NCBI RefSeq assembly: GCF_000712595.1 | Contig: NZ_JOTN01000009.1 | Location: 116,638-180,637 of the forward strand | DNA length: 64,000 nt | Direction: 5' to 3' | Source of the DNA: Bacillus manliponensis | Lineage (GTDB): Bacteria > Bacillota > Bacilli > Bacillales > Bacillaceae_G | In this document: positions 1-9,192 of the stretch, in pieces | Layout: the number at the start of each line of letters is the position of its first letter | Position numbering within the stretch: the first letter of the stretch is position 1 | Notes under the pieces: model-generated | The model's input: the letters and a program-made list of their open reading frames with translations, nothing else | Databases searched by the model: none | Told to the model about the DNA's origin: nothing | Translations under genes and position numbers: made by a program

Positions 1-465
1 AATGAAAGGTGGGAGTTTAAATGATAATATATTTGACTTTGATGGCGGTGATGCAAAGTATAGTTCAATATCCTTTTCTTCTGCAAACTTCGCAAGTTTT
101 TCCATCTCAAGCAGTGATTGATCGATTTCGTCATATTTTGTTTCCCACGCTGGGTTTTTTAAGAGCCACTGATCTTCTGTTAAAATGATGTCGTTAACGA
201 TTGATTTATTCATATTCATTTGCGCTAACGTATAGTTTTTAATGAACATATCTCGTCCAAACAATTGATCGTTTGTATATGTTTCAAATTCTTTAAAAAA
301 GGTCCCGTCTGCGATCGTTTCTTTTGTTATTTCTGGTTTTTGAGCCAGCGAACGATTTTCAAACGGAGAGAACGTTCGGTCTGTTTGGAGCCATGATACA
401 ATCCCGACGGAAAAAATAATGGCGAAAAATCCAAGGGCTAGGACTGCATTTCCAAGTTTCTTCAT
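1..465 (-). CDS. DHHW/AlgX-like protein (PatB-type O-acetyltransferase), 3' part outside window
   Basis: Only the first 155 codons are present; the gene runs off the left edge. The protein starts MKKLGNAVLALGFF, one N-terminal membrane anchor, followed by an extracellular-looking segment that contains TFSPFENRSLAQKP, a stretch typical of DHHW-family proteins that work with MBOAT acyltransferases. The start at 465 is chosen because AGAAAGGA lies about 9 bases upstream; an in-frame ATG at 474 sits too close to it. The MBOAT gene at 490 follows the arrangement known for PatA/PatB pairs, which O-acetylate secondary cell wall polysaccharide in B. anthracis and B. cereus. The catalytic part is outside the window, so PatB identity is inference from neighbourhood and N-terminus. 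Confidence 0.72.
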   Translation of the reverse strand, partial: MKKLGNAVLALGFFAIIFSVGIVSWLQTDRTFSPFENRSLAQKPEITKETIADGTFFKEFETYTNDQLFGRDMFIKNYTLAQMNMNKSIVNDIILTEDQWLLKNPAWETKYDEIDQSLLEMEKLAKFAEEKDIELYFASPPSKSNILSFKLPPFI

Positions 466-489
466 CTGTTGCATTCCTTTCTACGCAAA

Positions 490-1890
490 TTAAAACCTGA
501 AATAAATAAACGGATTATACGTTGCATTTACAAGATACATAATTGAAATCGTAAATAGTGTTAGTAACACAATAGGGCGTGCGATTTGTATAGCCGCTGT
601 ATGTTTCATTTTCTTTGTAACGTTTGCCATAATTGGTGTTGCTGCAAAGATAGCAATCACAAATATCATCCAATGTTCGTGTACGTAAAGCATTGTGTTT
701 GTATCTGTTAATCCATTTGCTTGTATCCCAAACATCGCCTGTAAGTAATGGAAGGAATACGTAAAGTTATCAGCTCGGAAAAATACCCAGCCGACCATGA
801 CGATAAGGAGCACATATACGTGCTGAAGTGGCGACCATAGTTTATGAATAAAGCGTTCCAGTCCTGCTTTTTCAATGGCGATAATGAATCCGTAATATAG
901 TCCCCATGTAATAAATGTCCAGCTGGCGCCGTGCCAAAGTCCTGTTAATCCCCAAACGATAAATAAGTTACGATAGTTAGCTAGTTTTGAAACGCGATTT
1001 CCTCCAAGCGGAATGTACACGTAATCGCGGAACCAAGAGCCAAGTGTAATGTGCCATCTTCTCCAAAATTCTGAAATAGATTTTGAGATGTATGGATAGT
1101 TAAAGTTTTTCGGGAAGTCAAAACCAAATATTTTCCCAAGTCCAATTGCCATATCTGAATACCCTGAGAAATCAAAGTAGATTTGCAGTGTGTATGCGAG
1201 AATACCAATCCAAGCGGTCGTAACGCTAATTTCAGATGGTGGTAAGGCAAAGATTTTATCTGCTACCATTCCTGCTTGGTTTGCGATTAATATTTTTTTC
1301 GCAAGTCCAATAATAAAAATTTGAATTCCTTCTGCGACGCGTTCAAATGAATGAATGCGCTTTTTCATTTGCTCGGCTACGATGTTATAGCGCACAATCG
1401 GCCCGGCAATGAGCTGCGGGAAGATTGAGATATATAACGCGAGGTTAAGTGGATTCTTTTGAACTTCTCCATCTTTTCGGTATATATCAATAACATAAGA
1501 CATAGCTTGGAATGTATAAAAGGAAATTCCAATTGGTAACGGAACTGGTTCTATATGAATAGAAAGCTGCAGTAAGTCGTTTATAATGTCGGTGAAAAAC
1601 GTAATGTATTTAAAGTAGGCGAGCAGTAAAATGTTTCCGACAATCGCCATAATTAAAAACGTGCGTTTCATATTTTTCTGTGTTTCGTAATGGTGCACAA
1701 GCAAACCGAATATATAGTTTAAAACGATAGAAAAGAGCATTAAAACAACAAATCGTGGTTCGCCCCATGCGTAAAATACTAAACTAAATACGAGCAAAAC
1801 GAAGTTACGAAGCTTTGCTGGTACAATGAAATAGAAAAATAATACGAGTGGTAAAAAGATAAATAAAAAAACTGAACTACTAAATACCAA
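490..1890 (-). CDS. MBOAT family O-acyltransferase (PatA/AlgI/DltB-like)
   Basis: A polytopic membrane protein of about 466 residues with the MBOAT signature: SEFWRRWHITLGSWFRDYVY near the middle and GLTGLWHGASWTF with the invariant histidine. Such proteins move an acyl group across the membrane for O-acetylation of an extracellular glycan. The start is probably TTG at 1890, giving an N-terminus LVFSSSVFLFIF as in AlgI proteins; GAGGAG lies six bases upstream. The longer in-frame reading from 1944 includes that ribosome binding site as codons, so it is unlikely. It is followed at 25 bases by the DHHW gene and preceded by the polymerase-like gene, all leftward, which suggests one operon for surface polysaccharide decoration. 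Confidence 0.88.
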   Translation of the reverse strand: MVFSSSVFLFIFLPLVLFFYFIVPAKLRNFVLLVFSLVFYAWGEPRFVVLMLFSIVLNYIFGLLVHHYETQKNMKRTFLIMAIVGNILLLAYFKYITFFTDIINDLLQLSIHIEPVPLPIGISFYTFQAMSYVIDIYRKDGEVQKNPLNLALYISIFPQLIAGPIVRYNIVAEQMKKRIHSFERVAEGIQIFIIGLAKKILIANQAGMVADKIFALPPSEISVTTAWIGILAYTLQIYFDFSGYSDMAIGLGKIFGFDFPKNFNYPYISKSISEFWRRWHITLGSWFRDYVYIPLGGNRVSKLANYRNLFIVWGLTGLWHGASWTFITWGLYYGFIIAIEKAGLERFIHKLWSPLQHVYVLLIVMVGWVFFRADNFTYSFHYLQAMFGIQANGLTDTNTMLYVHEHWMIFVIAIFAATPIMANVTKKMKHTAAIQIARPIVLLTLFTISIMYLVNATYNPFIYFRF

Positions 1891-1985
1891 AGAGCTCTCC
1901 TCACTTCTCCATGAAGTATATGAATAAAAATGAATTTCCAGCAAAGACCGAAAATGTCCCTGCTGGAAATGGTTAGTTTATAATA

Positions 1986-3380
1986 TTATTCCGCCTTTAA
2001 ATCAACAATTAAATAAGCAAGTACAACAACAAAGAATATACTTACAGCCGGTGCTGTTAAGACGTGACCTGCTGTTAGGCCGATGCCAAATGCAAGGGCA
2101 AGTGAGCTAGCGAGTAGCATGTACTTTGCATTTAAGATTGCTGTGAAGTTTGTAAATACGCGAATCAACAGGCGGATGGCAAAGTATAGGAATGGTAGTA
2201 AGTAGACGAAAAATCCGATTGCGCCGTATGAGAAGAATAGATCATGAAAGTCCATTTCAACCATTTTTGGCGTTTTCGTATAGTTACTTGCATAGCCCAT
2301 GCCAAGGAGCTTTTGTGATACTGGTGCTTCTTCGTAATATTGTTTATGTACTTGTAAGAAGCGATCACGGTCGCTATAGATTAAGCTTTTCACTTCACCT
2401 TTTGTTAACTCACCGTTTTCAATTTTTTCCTCTTCTTCAGGGTCTTCTTCAATTGGCTTTCCATCTTTTTTCGCTTGTTCTTCTCGTACACTCTTTTTGT
2501 ATTCATAAATTTGTAAGTGAATACCCATATTTTTCGCAATTGGTGTAAGAGGTGTAAGGGCGATGAGTCCGCCGAACATTACGAGTGAAACGATAGTATT
2601 TACAAGTTGTACGTAACCTTTTCCTTCCTTTTTTCGATTCATGATATATTCGATAAATGAGAAGAATAGGGCAACGCCTAATGTTAAAATAACAGCGCCA
2701 TAGCCAACTTTTGTACCAATCATCAAGCTCGCATACATCGCAAGTATCGTTGGAATCCAGTAGTATACTTTCTTGAAAGATGTTGTTTTATGAATGCCGT
2801 ATAAGACGACAACCGGGAAAGAGATTGCTAAAATAGCACCTAGTTCGTTCCCAGAGAAGAACCATCCTCTTGAGCCAAGTTTTGAATGCGGATAACTTTT
2901 ATAATCTGTCCCCGTCACGATAGAAATAAGCATAACAAAACTTATGAATAAAGATGCGTATAAGAAGTATTTCAGCATTTTATGATATGCTTCATCTTTG
3001 TTCGGTATCGTTTTAAAAACAAAGATATAAGCAAATAACATCATGATTGTATAAACACTTTTCGCAATGAACTTTACTTCTTCTGTGAAAGAAAAGGGAT
3101 CTTTAATTATCATGTTATTGATAAGCCCAGCAGCAATCGTAGCGCCAAGTATCAAAGTATATACAATCCATTTCTTCAGACTACGATCTTGCCACTGCAA
3201 GAAGAAATATATCGTTGCAAGCAACATGACAGCTAAGCGTACGACAATCCCCGCTGTTGCGCTTACATTTAGCATTTGAATGGACAAAGATGTCAGTAAA
3301 TCTAAAACAGGCTGCAATGCAATGAATAGTAAAAGGAAATACGCAAATTGTGTTTCCGTTCGTTTTAACTTGTTAAACAT
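1986..3380 (-). CDS. O-antigen ligase/polymerase-like membrane protein
   Basis: About 464 residues with roughly ten hydrophobic segments and one large hydrophilic loop in the second half, rich in acidic and lysine residues (EEDPEEEEKIENGELTKGE). This topology, with a long loop before the last segments, is that of the WaaL/O-antigen ligase and Wzy superfamily, membrane enzymes that join or polymerise lipid-linked glycans. GGAGG is five bases before the ATG at 3380; in-frame ATGs at 3383 and 3392 are less well placed. It stands directly upstream of the MBOAT and DHHW genes, so a role in assembling the same wall polysaccharide is a reasonable inference. The substrate cannot be told from the sequence. 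Confidence 0.7.
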   Translation of the reverse strand: MFNKLKRTETQFAYFLLLFIALQPVLDLLTSLSIQMLNVSATAGIVVRLAVMLLATIYFFLQWQDRSLKKWIVYTLILGATIAAGLINNMIIKDPFSFTEEVKFIAKSVYTIMMLFAYIFVFKTIPNKDEAYHKMLKYFLYASLFISFVMLISIVTGTDYKSYPHSKLGSRGWFFSGNELGAILAISFPVVVLYGIHKTTSFKKVYYWIPTILAMYASLMIGTKVGYGAVILTLGVALFFSFIEYIMNRKKEGKGYVQLVNTIVSLVMFGGLIALTPLTPIAKNMGIHLQIYEYKKSVREEQAKKDGKPIEEDPEEEEKIENGELTKGEVKSLIYSDRDRFLQVHKQYYEEAPVSQKLLGMGYASNYTKTPKMVEMDFHDLFFSYGAIGFFVYLLPFLYFAIRLLIRVFTNFTAILNAKYMLLASSLALAFGIGLTAGHVLTAPAVSIFFVVVLAYLIVDLKAE

Positions 3381-3628
3381 CATATCCTCCATCGTATGTA
3401 TTTGTAGAGTTGCATATAAGGTATTATTCTGCTTACATGTCCAAAATAAGGATACACTATTTTTAACTATTGGTAAATGCGGGAAGAAGGTACTTATCTT
3501 GCTTTTTACACATACATTGCCCGGTTGATTGGAAGAACATACATGAACCGAGTTTCTTCTATTATAAATAGTCTCGGTACATTAAGGTATTCTAATATTT
3601 AATGCTGATTGAATGAAGGGGACATGAA

Positions 3629-3665
3629 AAAGGGTGAGTTCAATGTAATATAGAACTCACTCTTT
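3629..3665 (-). terminator. Intrinsic terminator after the Rpn-family gene
   Basis: Thirteen-base arms 3629-3641 and 3653-3665 with one wobble pair and an 11-base loop. On the minus strand the stem is followed by a run of T. The rest of the 300-base interval before the polymerase-like gene start at 3380 holds only AT-rich promoter-like sequence. Confidence 0.75.
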
Positions 3666-3683
3666 ACCAATTTTTATAAACGA

Positions 3684-4596
3684 TTATTTTTGATCTAAAA
3701 TATGTTCAACTTCATCAATGCTTAGTTTACTTGCTTTGGCAATTGTTTCAATCGGAACTCCAAGTTCATGCATTCCTTTAATCATTTGTATCTTTCCTTG
3801 TTGGACACCTTCTCGAAGTCCTTCTTCTCTTCCTTTTTTCATTCCTTGTTGTTCTGCATGAGCGAACTTTGCAGCCTCATCCAATAAAGCTCTTTCCCTT
3901 GCTTCATAGGCTTGGCGGAAAGTTGAATCTTGACTCATACGTTCCCACTTATTCATCGCTTTTTGTAAAATTGGATCTTGGTTCATCGCAATATCCTCCA
4001 ATGTTTGAGTAAGTCGTTCGTCTTCATTTGCTGGTAGTAATAATAGCCAGCGTACAAAAGAATCTTCCCATGGGTTTACTTTTTCATTACGCCATTGGTG
4101 CATAAGTTTAGGAATTTCTACAACGTGAATTTCTATGTCATCGCTAAAAACTTTTTTGTTGTTGCTTGTTCCATAAGATTCCTGTCGTATGAAACGCTTC
4201 GTATTCTGGGAACATTGCAAAATTTAATAAATTAATCGTAATCGTTTTATGAAGCGCACCATATGGCATCCCTTTTTGTAATTGAGATGTGTATAATCTT
4301 CCCCAATAATATAAGCTTCGTTTAATCATATCGTGGTTATTATTTAATTGTATTTCTACGTTGACTTTTGTTCCTGTGTCTAATGTAGCTGAAATATCTA
4401 AAATTGATAATTTATCTTCTTCATGCTCTCGATGTAGATGTGGATCTTCTAATTGGAGAGAAGCAATTGGTGATGCTAGAGAATCTTGTAACATCGCATT
4501 TAAAAATGCAGTTAGAATATCTTCGTTTCCACTTGTACCAAATAATTGTTTAAATGCAAAGTCGATACGTAAATTTACTAATTGTTGGTTGGACAT
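3684..4596 (-). pseudogene. Rpn family recombination-promoting nuclease/putative transposase, frameshifted
   Basis: Two overlapping leftward reading frames together make one protein of about 303 residues. The N-terminal part (4144-4596) has LRIDFAFKQLFG, the usual start of the Rpn/PDDEXK_2 family, and DISATLDTGTKVNVEIQ, which carries the nuclease core residues D and ExQ. The C-terminal part (3684-4220) has the family's low-complexity tail GREEGLREGVQQGKIQMIKG. The frames meet at a run of six A at about 4152-4157 (minus strand); with five A the protein would read through. GGGGTGG is seven bases upstream of the start. Homologues are RecA-independent, recombination-stimulating nucleases. It may be a true pseudogene or a homopolymer error. 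Confidence 0.82.
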
Positions 4597-4850
4597 GAGT
4601 TTTCCACCCCTACCTAATAATCTCTCTTTCTTTCATTGTACCTAATAACAATCAATACATGCAAACAGGCTGTTAAAGAGGTATAGAAAGGAGAATATTT
4701 TGGTTTCCATCCATTGGGATAAGTTAGAAAGTATTTTTGATAACTTTCACGATTTCGATAAAATTTGACAGAAAAATCCGAAAAAAGAAGGGTTTTTCTG
4801 ATTTTTCTGTAATTATATAAGTATAACGGATGAGAGAAGGAGAGAGAGTT

Positions 4851-5639
4851 ATGACAGTATCAAGTAAAGCAGAATCTGTAATTGTACAATATGAAGGGAA
4901 AGTTGCGACGGTTATGTTGAATCGTCCGGAAGTGTTAAATGCGTTAGATGAGGATACGTTAAAGCAGTTATCCCTGAAGTTAAAAGAGGTAGCTGAAAGC
5001 TCTGCGCACATTGTTGTGCTATGTGGAAATGGCCGTGGTTTCTCAGCGGGCGGCGATATTAAATCGATGCTTTCAAAAGGTGATGAATCAGCGTTTGAAG
5101 GGATTATGGATGCCATTTCAGATATTATCGTAACGCTGTATACGATGCCAAAAATTGTGGTTAGTGCGATTCACGGTCCAACAGCTGGTCTAGGCCTGAG
5201 CATTGCATTAACGGCAGATTATGTAATAGCGGATCAATCTTCTGTCGTGGCGATGAACTTTATTGGCATTGGCCTTATTCCAGATGGCGGTGGCCATTTC
5301 TTCTTACAAAAGCGTTTAGGAGAGCATGTAGCGAAGAAGATTATTTGGGAAGGGAAGAAACTGTCTGCATCAGAAGCGCTTGCAATTGGCATGATTGATG
5401 AAGTTGTTGAGGAGAACTTCCAAGATGCGGTGAAGCATAAGGTGAACAACCTTCTGAAAAAACCGATTCTTTCTATGGTAAAGACGAAGGAAGTGTTATG
5501 CGAAACGAATCGCTCAGCGCTTGAGCAAACGCTTCAGCTTGAAAAGCGCGGGCAATATGAGATGCGTCAAACAGCTGACCATAAAGAGGGCATCGCTGCG
5601 TTTTTAGAAAAGCGTCTTCCAATTTTTAAAGGTGAGTAA
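4851..5639 (+). CDS. Enoyl-CoA hydratase/isomerase family protein
   Basis: A crotonase-fold protein of 262 residues. It has the oxyanion-hole segments GNGRGFSAGGDI (about residues 55-66) and HGPTAGLGLSIAL (about 105-117), and NFIGIGLIPDGGGHFF further on, where enoyl-CoA hydratases usually carry a catalytic glutamate; here that place reads IGLIPDG with Asp, as in PaaG-like isomerases. It would hydrate or isomerise an enoyl-CoA in fatty acid breakdown. The start is ATG 4851 with GAAGGAGAG before it; the in-frame ATG at 4830 has no good site. It is a single gene closed by a terminator at 5660. The exact substrate is unknown. Confidence 0.88.
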   Translation: MTVSSKAESVIVQYEGKVATVMLNRPEVLNALDEDTLKQLSLKLKEVAESSAHIVVLCGNGRGFSAGGDIKSMLSKGDESAFEGIMDAISDIIVTLYTMPKIVVSAIHGPTAGLGLSIALTADYVIADQSSVVAMNFIGIGLIPDGGGHFFLQKRLGEHVAKKIIWEGKKLSASEALAIGMIDEVVEENFQDAVKHKVNNLLKKPILSMVKTKEVLCETNRSALEQTLQLEKRGQYEMRQTADHKEGIAAFLEKRLPIFKGE

Positions 5640-5659
5640 AATCTTTCGGTGAATATGAG

Positions 5660-5703
5660 AGTGCTAGCACATTTTTTTAGTATAATAGTGTTAGCACTTT
5701 TTT
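5660..5703 (+). terminator. Intrinsic terminator of the enoyl-CoA hydratase gene
   Basis: Arms AGTGCTAGCAC (5660-5670) and GTGTTAGCACT (5688-5698) with one wobble pair, then a T run. Confidence 0.8.
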
Positions 5704-5733
5704 ATATTAGCATGTATAGAACGGAGTGATAGT

Positions 5734-6060
5734 ATGTCAGTTTATAATAAAGTTGTACGTGATCGCGTACCAGAAATGATTTTAATGTCTGGTAAAACGT
5801 ATACGTCGAAAAAGTTAGGTAGAGCAGAGTACATACAAGAGTTAGCGAAAATCGGAATGGAAGAGATGCGTGAGTTTGCATCAATGCAAGATAGGGAGCA
5901 TGCGCTAGATTCATTAGCTGATGCGTTAGAGGTCATTAAAGCACTAGCGGCAGCAGAAGGTATTTCAATAGAGGAAATTGAGCGTATTCGAAAAGAGAAA
6001 GAAATCGAGCGAGGCGGGTTTGAAAAAGGCATTTATTTAGTAGAAGTAAATGAAGAATAA
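5734..6060 (+). CDS. MazG-like nucleoside triphosphate pyrophosphohydrolase family protein
   Basis: A 108-residue, highly charged helical protein starting MSVYNKVVRDRVPEMI. The KLVRDRIPE-like opening, the EEMREF acidic helix and the LDSLADALEVIKALAA helix match the all-alpha NTP pyrophosphohydrolase family often annotated as phosphoribosyl-ATP pyrophosphohydrolase-like. The family cleaves (d)NTPs to monophosphate and pyrophosphate with acidic residues holding magnesium; those acidic residues are seen in the EExxE and ExxD patterns. CGGAGTGAT lies just before the ATG. It is a single gene between two terminators. The real substrate is unknown; a histidine-biosynthesis role is unlikely since no his gene is near. 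Confidence 0.85.
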   Translation: MSVYNKVVRDRVPEMILMSGKTYTSKKLGRAEYIQELAKIGMEEMREFASMQDREHALDSLADALEVIKALAAAEGISIEEIERIRKEKEIERGGFEKGIYLVEVNEE

Positions 6061-6096
6061 GAAATGTCGTAAAAAAGACGATATTTCTTATTTTAT
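6059..6096 (+). terminator. Intrinsic terminator of the MazG-like gene
   Basis: Arms AAGAAATGTCGT (6059-6070) and ACGATATTTCTT (6078-6089), then a T-rich run; it begins at the stop codon. Confidence 0.7.
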
Positions 6097-6153
6097 TTCG
6101 ACAAAATTAGAGTATACTGAATATTGTTAACATATATAAAGGAAGTGTAAGTT

Positions 6154-7200
6154 ATGGAATATCATGTACAAGACACAATTAGAATTATAAAAGAACTCGT
6201 TTCGATTCCAAGTCCATCTGGTAACACGGGGGAGATTATTAAGCGTATTGAAGAGTGTGCGAACGATTGGGGCGTTGAGACGAAGCGTAACAATAAAGGT
6301 GGCTTAATTATTACATTAAAAGGTGCAAATGATGAGAAGCATCGTTTATTAACAGCGCACGTTGATACGCTTGGCGCAATGGTAAAAGAAATTAAAGGTG
6401 ACGGACGCCTTCGTTTATCGATGATTGGTGGATTTCGCTGGAATGCGGTAGAGGGCGAATACTGTGACATTGAAACAGCGAGCGGGAAAATTTATACGGG
6501 TACCATTTTAATGCATCAAACGTCTGTCCATGTTTATAAAGATGCCGGGGAAGCAAAGCGTGATGAGAACAATATTGAAGTGCGTATTGATGAGCGTGTA
6601 TCTTCAGCGGAAGAAGTGCGAAAGCTTGGTATTGAAGTAGGTGACTTCGTATCATTTGATCCACGCGTGCAAACGACGGAAAGTGGCTACATTAAATCGC
6701 GCCATTTAGATGATAAGGCGAGCGTTGCGATTTTATTACAATTGATTAAGAGATTACATGTAGAAAAGACTGTGCTTCCGTATACGACACATTTCTTAAT
6801 CTCAAATAATGAGGAAATTGGCTATGGCGGAAACTCAAATATCCCAGAAGAAACGGTAGAATATATCGCAGTAGATATGGGTGCGTTAGGTGATGGACAA
6901 GCATCAGATGAATATACAGTATCCATTTGTGCAAAAGATTCGAGCGGTCCATATCACTACGGATTACGTAAACATTTAGTAGAATTAGCGAAGGCTAACG
7001 ATATTGAATATAAAGTAGATATTTACCCGTACTATGGTTCTGATGCATCGGCTGCTATTCGAGCAGGTGCTGACGTAAAACACGGATTAGTTGGCCCGGG
7101 TATTGATGCTTCTCATGCGTATGAACGTACACATGAAAGTTCAATTCAGCATACAGAAGCACTTCTTTATGCTTACGTATTATCAGAGCTAAGTGCATAG
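6154..7200 (+). CDS. M42 family metallopeptidase (glutamyl aminopeptidase-like)
   Basis: A 348-residue cytosolic peptidase of the M42 family, which trims N-terminal residues from peptides in large TET-type assemblies. All expected metal and catalytic residues are visible: LTAHVDTLGAM (metal His and Asp), HLDDKAS (bridging Asp), ISNNEEIGYGG (catalytic Glu pair), AVDMGA (metal Asp) and the C-terminal GPGIDASHAYERTHESS (metal His). The length is normal. GGAAGTG lies seven bases before the ATG. It is a single gene with a strong terminator. M42 enzymes were earlier misnamed endoglucanases; no glycosidase function is implied. Confidence 0.93.
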   Translation: MEYHVQDTIRIIKELVSIPSPSGNTGEIIKRIEECANDWGVETKRNNKGGLIITLKGANDEKHRLLTAHVDTLGAMVKEIKGDGRLRLSMIGGFRWNAVEGEYCDIETASGKIYTGTILMHQTSVHVYKDAGEAKRDENNIEVRIDERVSSAEEVRKLGIEVGDFVSFDPRVQTTESGYIKSRHLDDKASVAILLQLIKRLHVEKTVLPYTTHFLISNNEEIGYGGNSNIPEETVEYIAVDMGALGDGQASDEYTVSICAKDSSGPYHYGLRKHLVELAKANDIEYKVDIYPYYGSDASAAIRAGADVKHGLVGPGIDASHAYERTHESSIQHTEALLYAYVLSELSA

Positions 7201-7206
7201 ATTGAC

Positions 7207-7244
7207 AAAGCGCATTCCTCTTAGAAAGGAATGCGCTTTTTTAT
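7207..7244 (+). terminator. Intrinsic terminator of the M42 peptidase gene
   Basis: Perfect 13-base arms 7207-7219 and 7227-7239 followed by six T. Confidence 0.9.
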
Positions 7245-7283
7245 TTTGAAAAAGAGTTGTGTTACATATCTCTTCATTTTTCT

Positions 7284-7366
7284 TTATATATATGTATGAT
7301 TTCGGTCAGTAATTACTATACCGCATATGTACTATGTTGATAGAAAGGTATAGAATATTAATGGGT
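7284..7366 (+). repeat. Imperfect repeat upstream of the SLH amidase gene (copy 1)
   Basis: This stretch is closely similar to 10692-10773, upstream of the AraC-type gene. Both contain a TATATATAT run, TAATTACTATA, a CATATGTACTATG-like block and GGTATARAATATTAATGG in the same order and spacing. It ends about 50 bases before the amidase start and probably contains the promoter. Confidence 0.6.
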
Positions 7367-7412
7367 CAAGTTGACTTTACATCGTGGACAATTTTGGAAG
7401 GGGAACAGTTTT

Positions 7413-9059
7413 ATGAAGTATCGAGTACTCGCAGCAGGAGTTTTAGCAGCTAGTTTAGTAGCGTATACGCCTAGTAGTTTTGCTGAAACAAAGAAATTTA
7501 CAGACGTGCCAAACTGGGCAGTAGATGCAGTAGATTATTTAGTAGGAAAAAATGTTATTAGCGGAATGCCAGACGGTACATTTGGGGCAAATGATCCGTT
7601 AGACCGAGCACAAGCTGCAACGATGATGACGAAAATAATGGGGATAGAAGTGAATCAATCTGCAAAGCCATCTTTTACAGATGCGCAAGCACATTGGGGA
7701 ACGCCATATATTGCGGCAGTTGAGAAAGCTGGTATTATGCAAGGAAAAGGCAATGGGGTTTTTGATCCAAGCGGAAAAGTAACGCGTGCAGAATTAGCTG
7801 CAATCCTTGTAAATGCATATCATTTAGAGAGTTTTGTGAACGGGACACCAACAACAAAGTTTGAAGATTTAAAAGGTACTTGGGGAGAGAAATATGCCAA
7901 TATTTTAGTAGCGCTTAACATTTCGATTGGTACTGATAATGGTTGGCAGCCGGACCGAGTGATTACGCGTGCAGAAGCAGCGCAGCTTATCGCAAAGACG
8001 GATCAATCATACAACAAGCCAGAAGAAAATAATAAAACGATTACGATAGATCGTTCATTCCTTGTTTATAATGATGCTTCATTATCTTCAGGTATCGCAG
8101 CGGAATTTGGACCGCAAAATGTCGTTGTGAAAGAAGAAAGAGATGGCTGGGTTAAAATTGGGACATATTTAGGCGATAAGTGGCTTTTATTAGAAGAGAA
8201 GAAAATGTATATGGGAACAAATTTCATTACATATAAAGATGCATCACATTCCTCTGCAAGACTAGGGAAATATTCACCTCAATATGTAACGATCGTTGAG
8301 GAAAAAGGGGATTGGATTCGCATTCGTACAGGTAGTGGATTCCAATGGTTAGATTTAACACATCCAAACGGTGTGAACTTCTTAGAAGGAAAATCAATCG
8401 TTATTGATCCTGGCCACGGCGGTCCAGATCCTGGGAAGGTGCATAATGATTTAGTAGAGAAAGAGATTGTACTTGACGTATCATTACAAGTTCGTCAATT
8501 ATTTGAACAACGTACACCATTTAACGTACTATTAACACGTGAAACAGATATGAGACCAGGTGTTGATGCAAGTGATTCATTAGTAAAACGTGTTGAATTT
8601 GCTGAGAAAAACAAAGCGGACATTTACGTAAGTGTTCACGCAAATGCTTCAGGTGTAGGTGGACATGGAACAGAAACGTTCTACTATGAACCATCAGCAA
8701 AAGCGGCGACAGTAAGAAGTGCGGCTCCATCAAGTGGAACAACTACACAATCAGTAGAACCAAGAATGGCAGCACCAAGCCCTCAAGATAGTAAAGTACT
8801 TGCTGAAAAAATTCAAGCACGCCTTGTTACAGCACTTGGTACGCGTGACCGTGGTGAAAAAGTAGGAAACCACCTATACGTAATTCGCAAAACAACAATG
8901 CCAGCTGTCCTAACAGAACTTGCATTTGTTGACCAAGAAGATGATGCAAAAATCTTAGATTCTCCATACTACCGCAAACGCGCGGCAGAAGCGATTTACA
9001 TGGGAATACTAGATTACTATGAGTGGAAAGGGAATAACGTTTCTTCTTATAGATTATAA
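7413..9059 (+). CDS. S-layer homology domain N-acetylmuramoyl-L-alanine amidase
   Basis: A 548-residue surface autolysin. Residues 1-25 are a signal peptide (VAYTPSSFA-E). Three SLH domains follow (about 28-205), each with the TRAE/DRAQ-type motif (LDRAQAA, VTRAELAA, ITRAEAAQ), which bind pyruvylated secondary wall polysaccharide. Two SH3-like units come next (about 210-320; YKDASHSSARLGKY). The C-terminal Amidase_3 domain has DPGHGG (about 332), VEKEI, VSVHAN (about 407) and LTELAF (about 502), the zinc and catalytic residues. It cuts the MurNAc-Ala bond of peptidoglycan. ATG 7413 is chosen for the signal peptide and the GGAAGGGGAA upstream; an in-frame codon at 7371 would put 14 residues before it. 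It resembles the B. anthracis SLH amidase encoded near the S-layer genes. Confidence 0.93.
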   Translation: MKYRVLAAGVLAASLVAYTPSSFAETKKFTDVPNWAVDAVDYLVGKNVISGMPDGTFGANDPLDRAQAATMMTKIMGIEVNQSAKPSFTDAQAHWGTPYIAAVEKAGIMQGKGNGVFDPSGKVTRAELAAILVNAYHLESFVNGTPTTKFEDLKGTWGEKYANILVALNISIGTDNGWQPDRVITRAEAAQLIAKTDQSYNKPEENNKTITIDRSFLVYNDASLSSGIAAEFGPQNVVVKEERDGWVKIGTYLGDKWLLLEEKKMYMGTNFITYKDASHSSARLGKYSPQYVTIVEEKGDWIRIRTGSGFQWLDLTHPNGVNFLEGKSIVIDPGHGGPDPGKVHNDLVEKEIVLDVSLQVRQLFEQRTPFNVLLTRETDMRPGVDASDSLVKRVEFAEKNKADIYVSVHANASGVGGHGTETFYYEPSAKAATVRSAAPSSGTTTQSVEPRMAAPSPQDSKVLAEKIQARLVTALGTRDRGEKVGNHLYVIRKTTMPAVLTELAFVDQEDDAKILDSPYYRKRAAEAIYMGILDYYEWKGNNVSSYRL

Positions 9060-9071
9060 GGTGAATAGAGG

Positions 9072-9105
9072 AAAGGCTGTGAAGGAATTTCACAGCCTTT
9101 TTTTA
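9072..9105 (+). terminator. Intrinsic terminator of the SLH amidase gene
   Basis: Arms AAAGGCTGTGAA and TTCACAGCCTTT (9072-9083, 9089-9100) with a T run. Confidence 0.9.
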
Positions 9106-9192
9106 TTGTACTTTAAAGTATTTTAATAATATAAATAGATTTAATGATATAATTCCTTTTGGAAATATATTCATAATATTTAGGGGGATATG

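Noticed and set aside
2192-2548. Plus-strand reading frame of 118 codons inside the polymerase-like gene
   Set aside because: It is the antisense shadow of a well-supported membrane protein gene; the same holds for most other overlapping frames in the window.
4144-4160. Programmed -1 frameshifting in the Rpn gene
   Set aside because: The A6G run looks like a slippery heptamer, but the zero-frame codons (CAA AAA AGT) do not fit X XXY YYZ, and the needed shift is +1. Transcriptional slippage or a plain mutation fits better.
7284-7366. PlcR box upstream of the SLH amidase
   Set aside because: TATG and CATA-like pieces occur, but the spacing and the inner T/A positions do not match TATGNAN4TNCATA.
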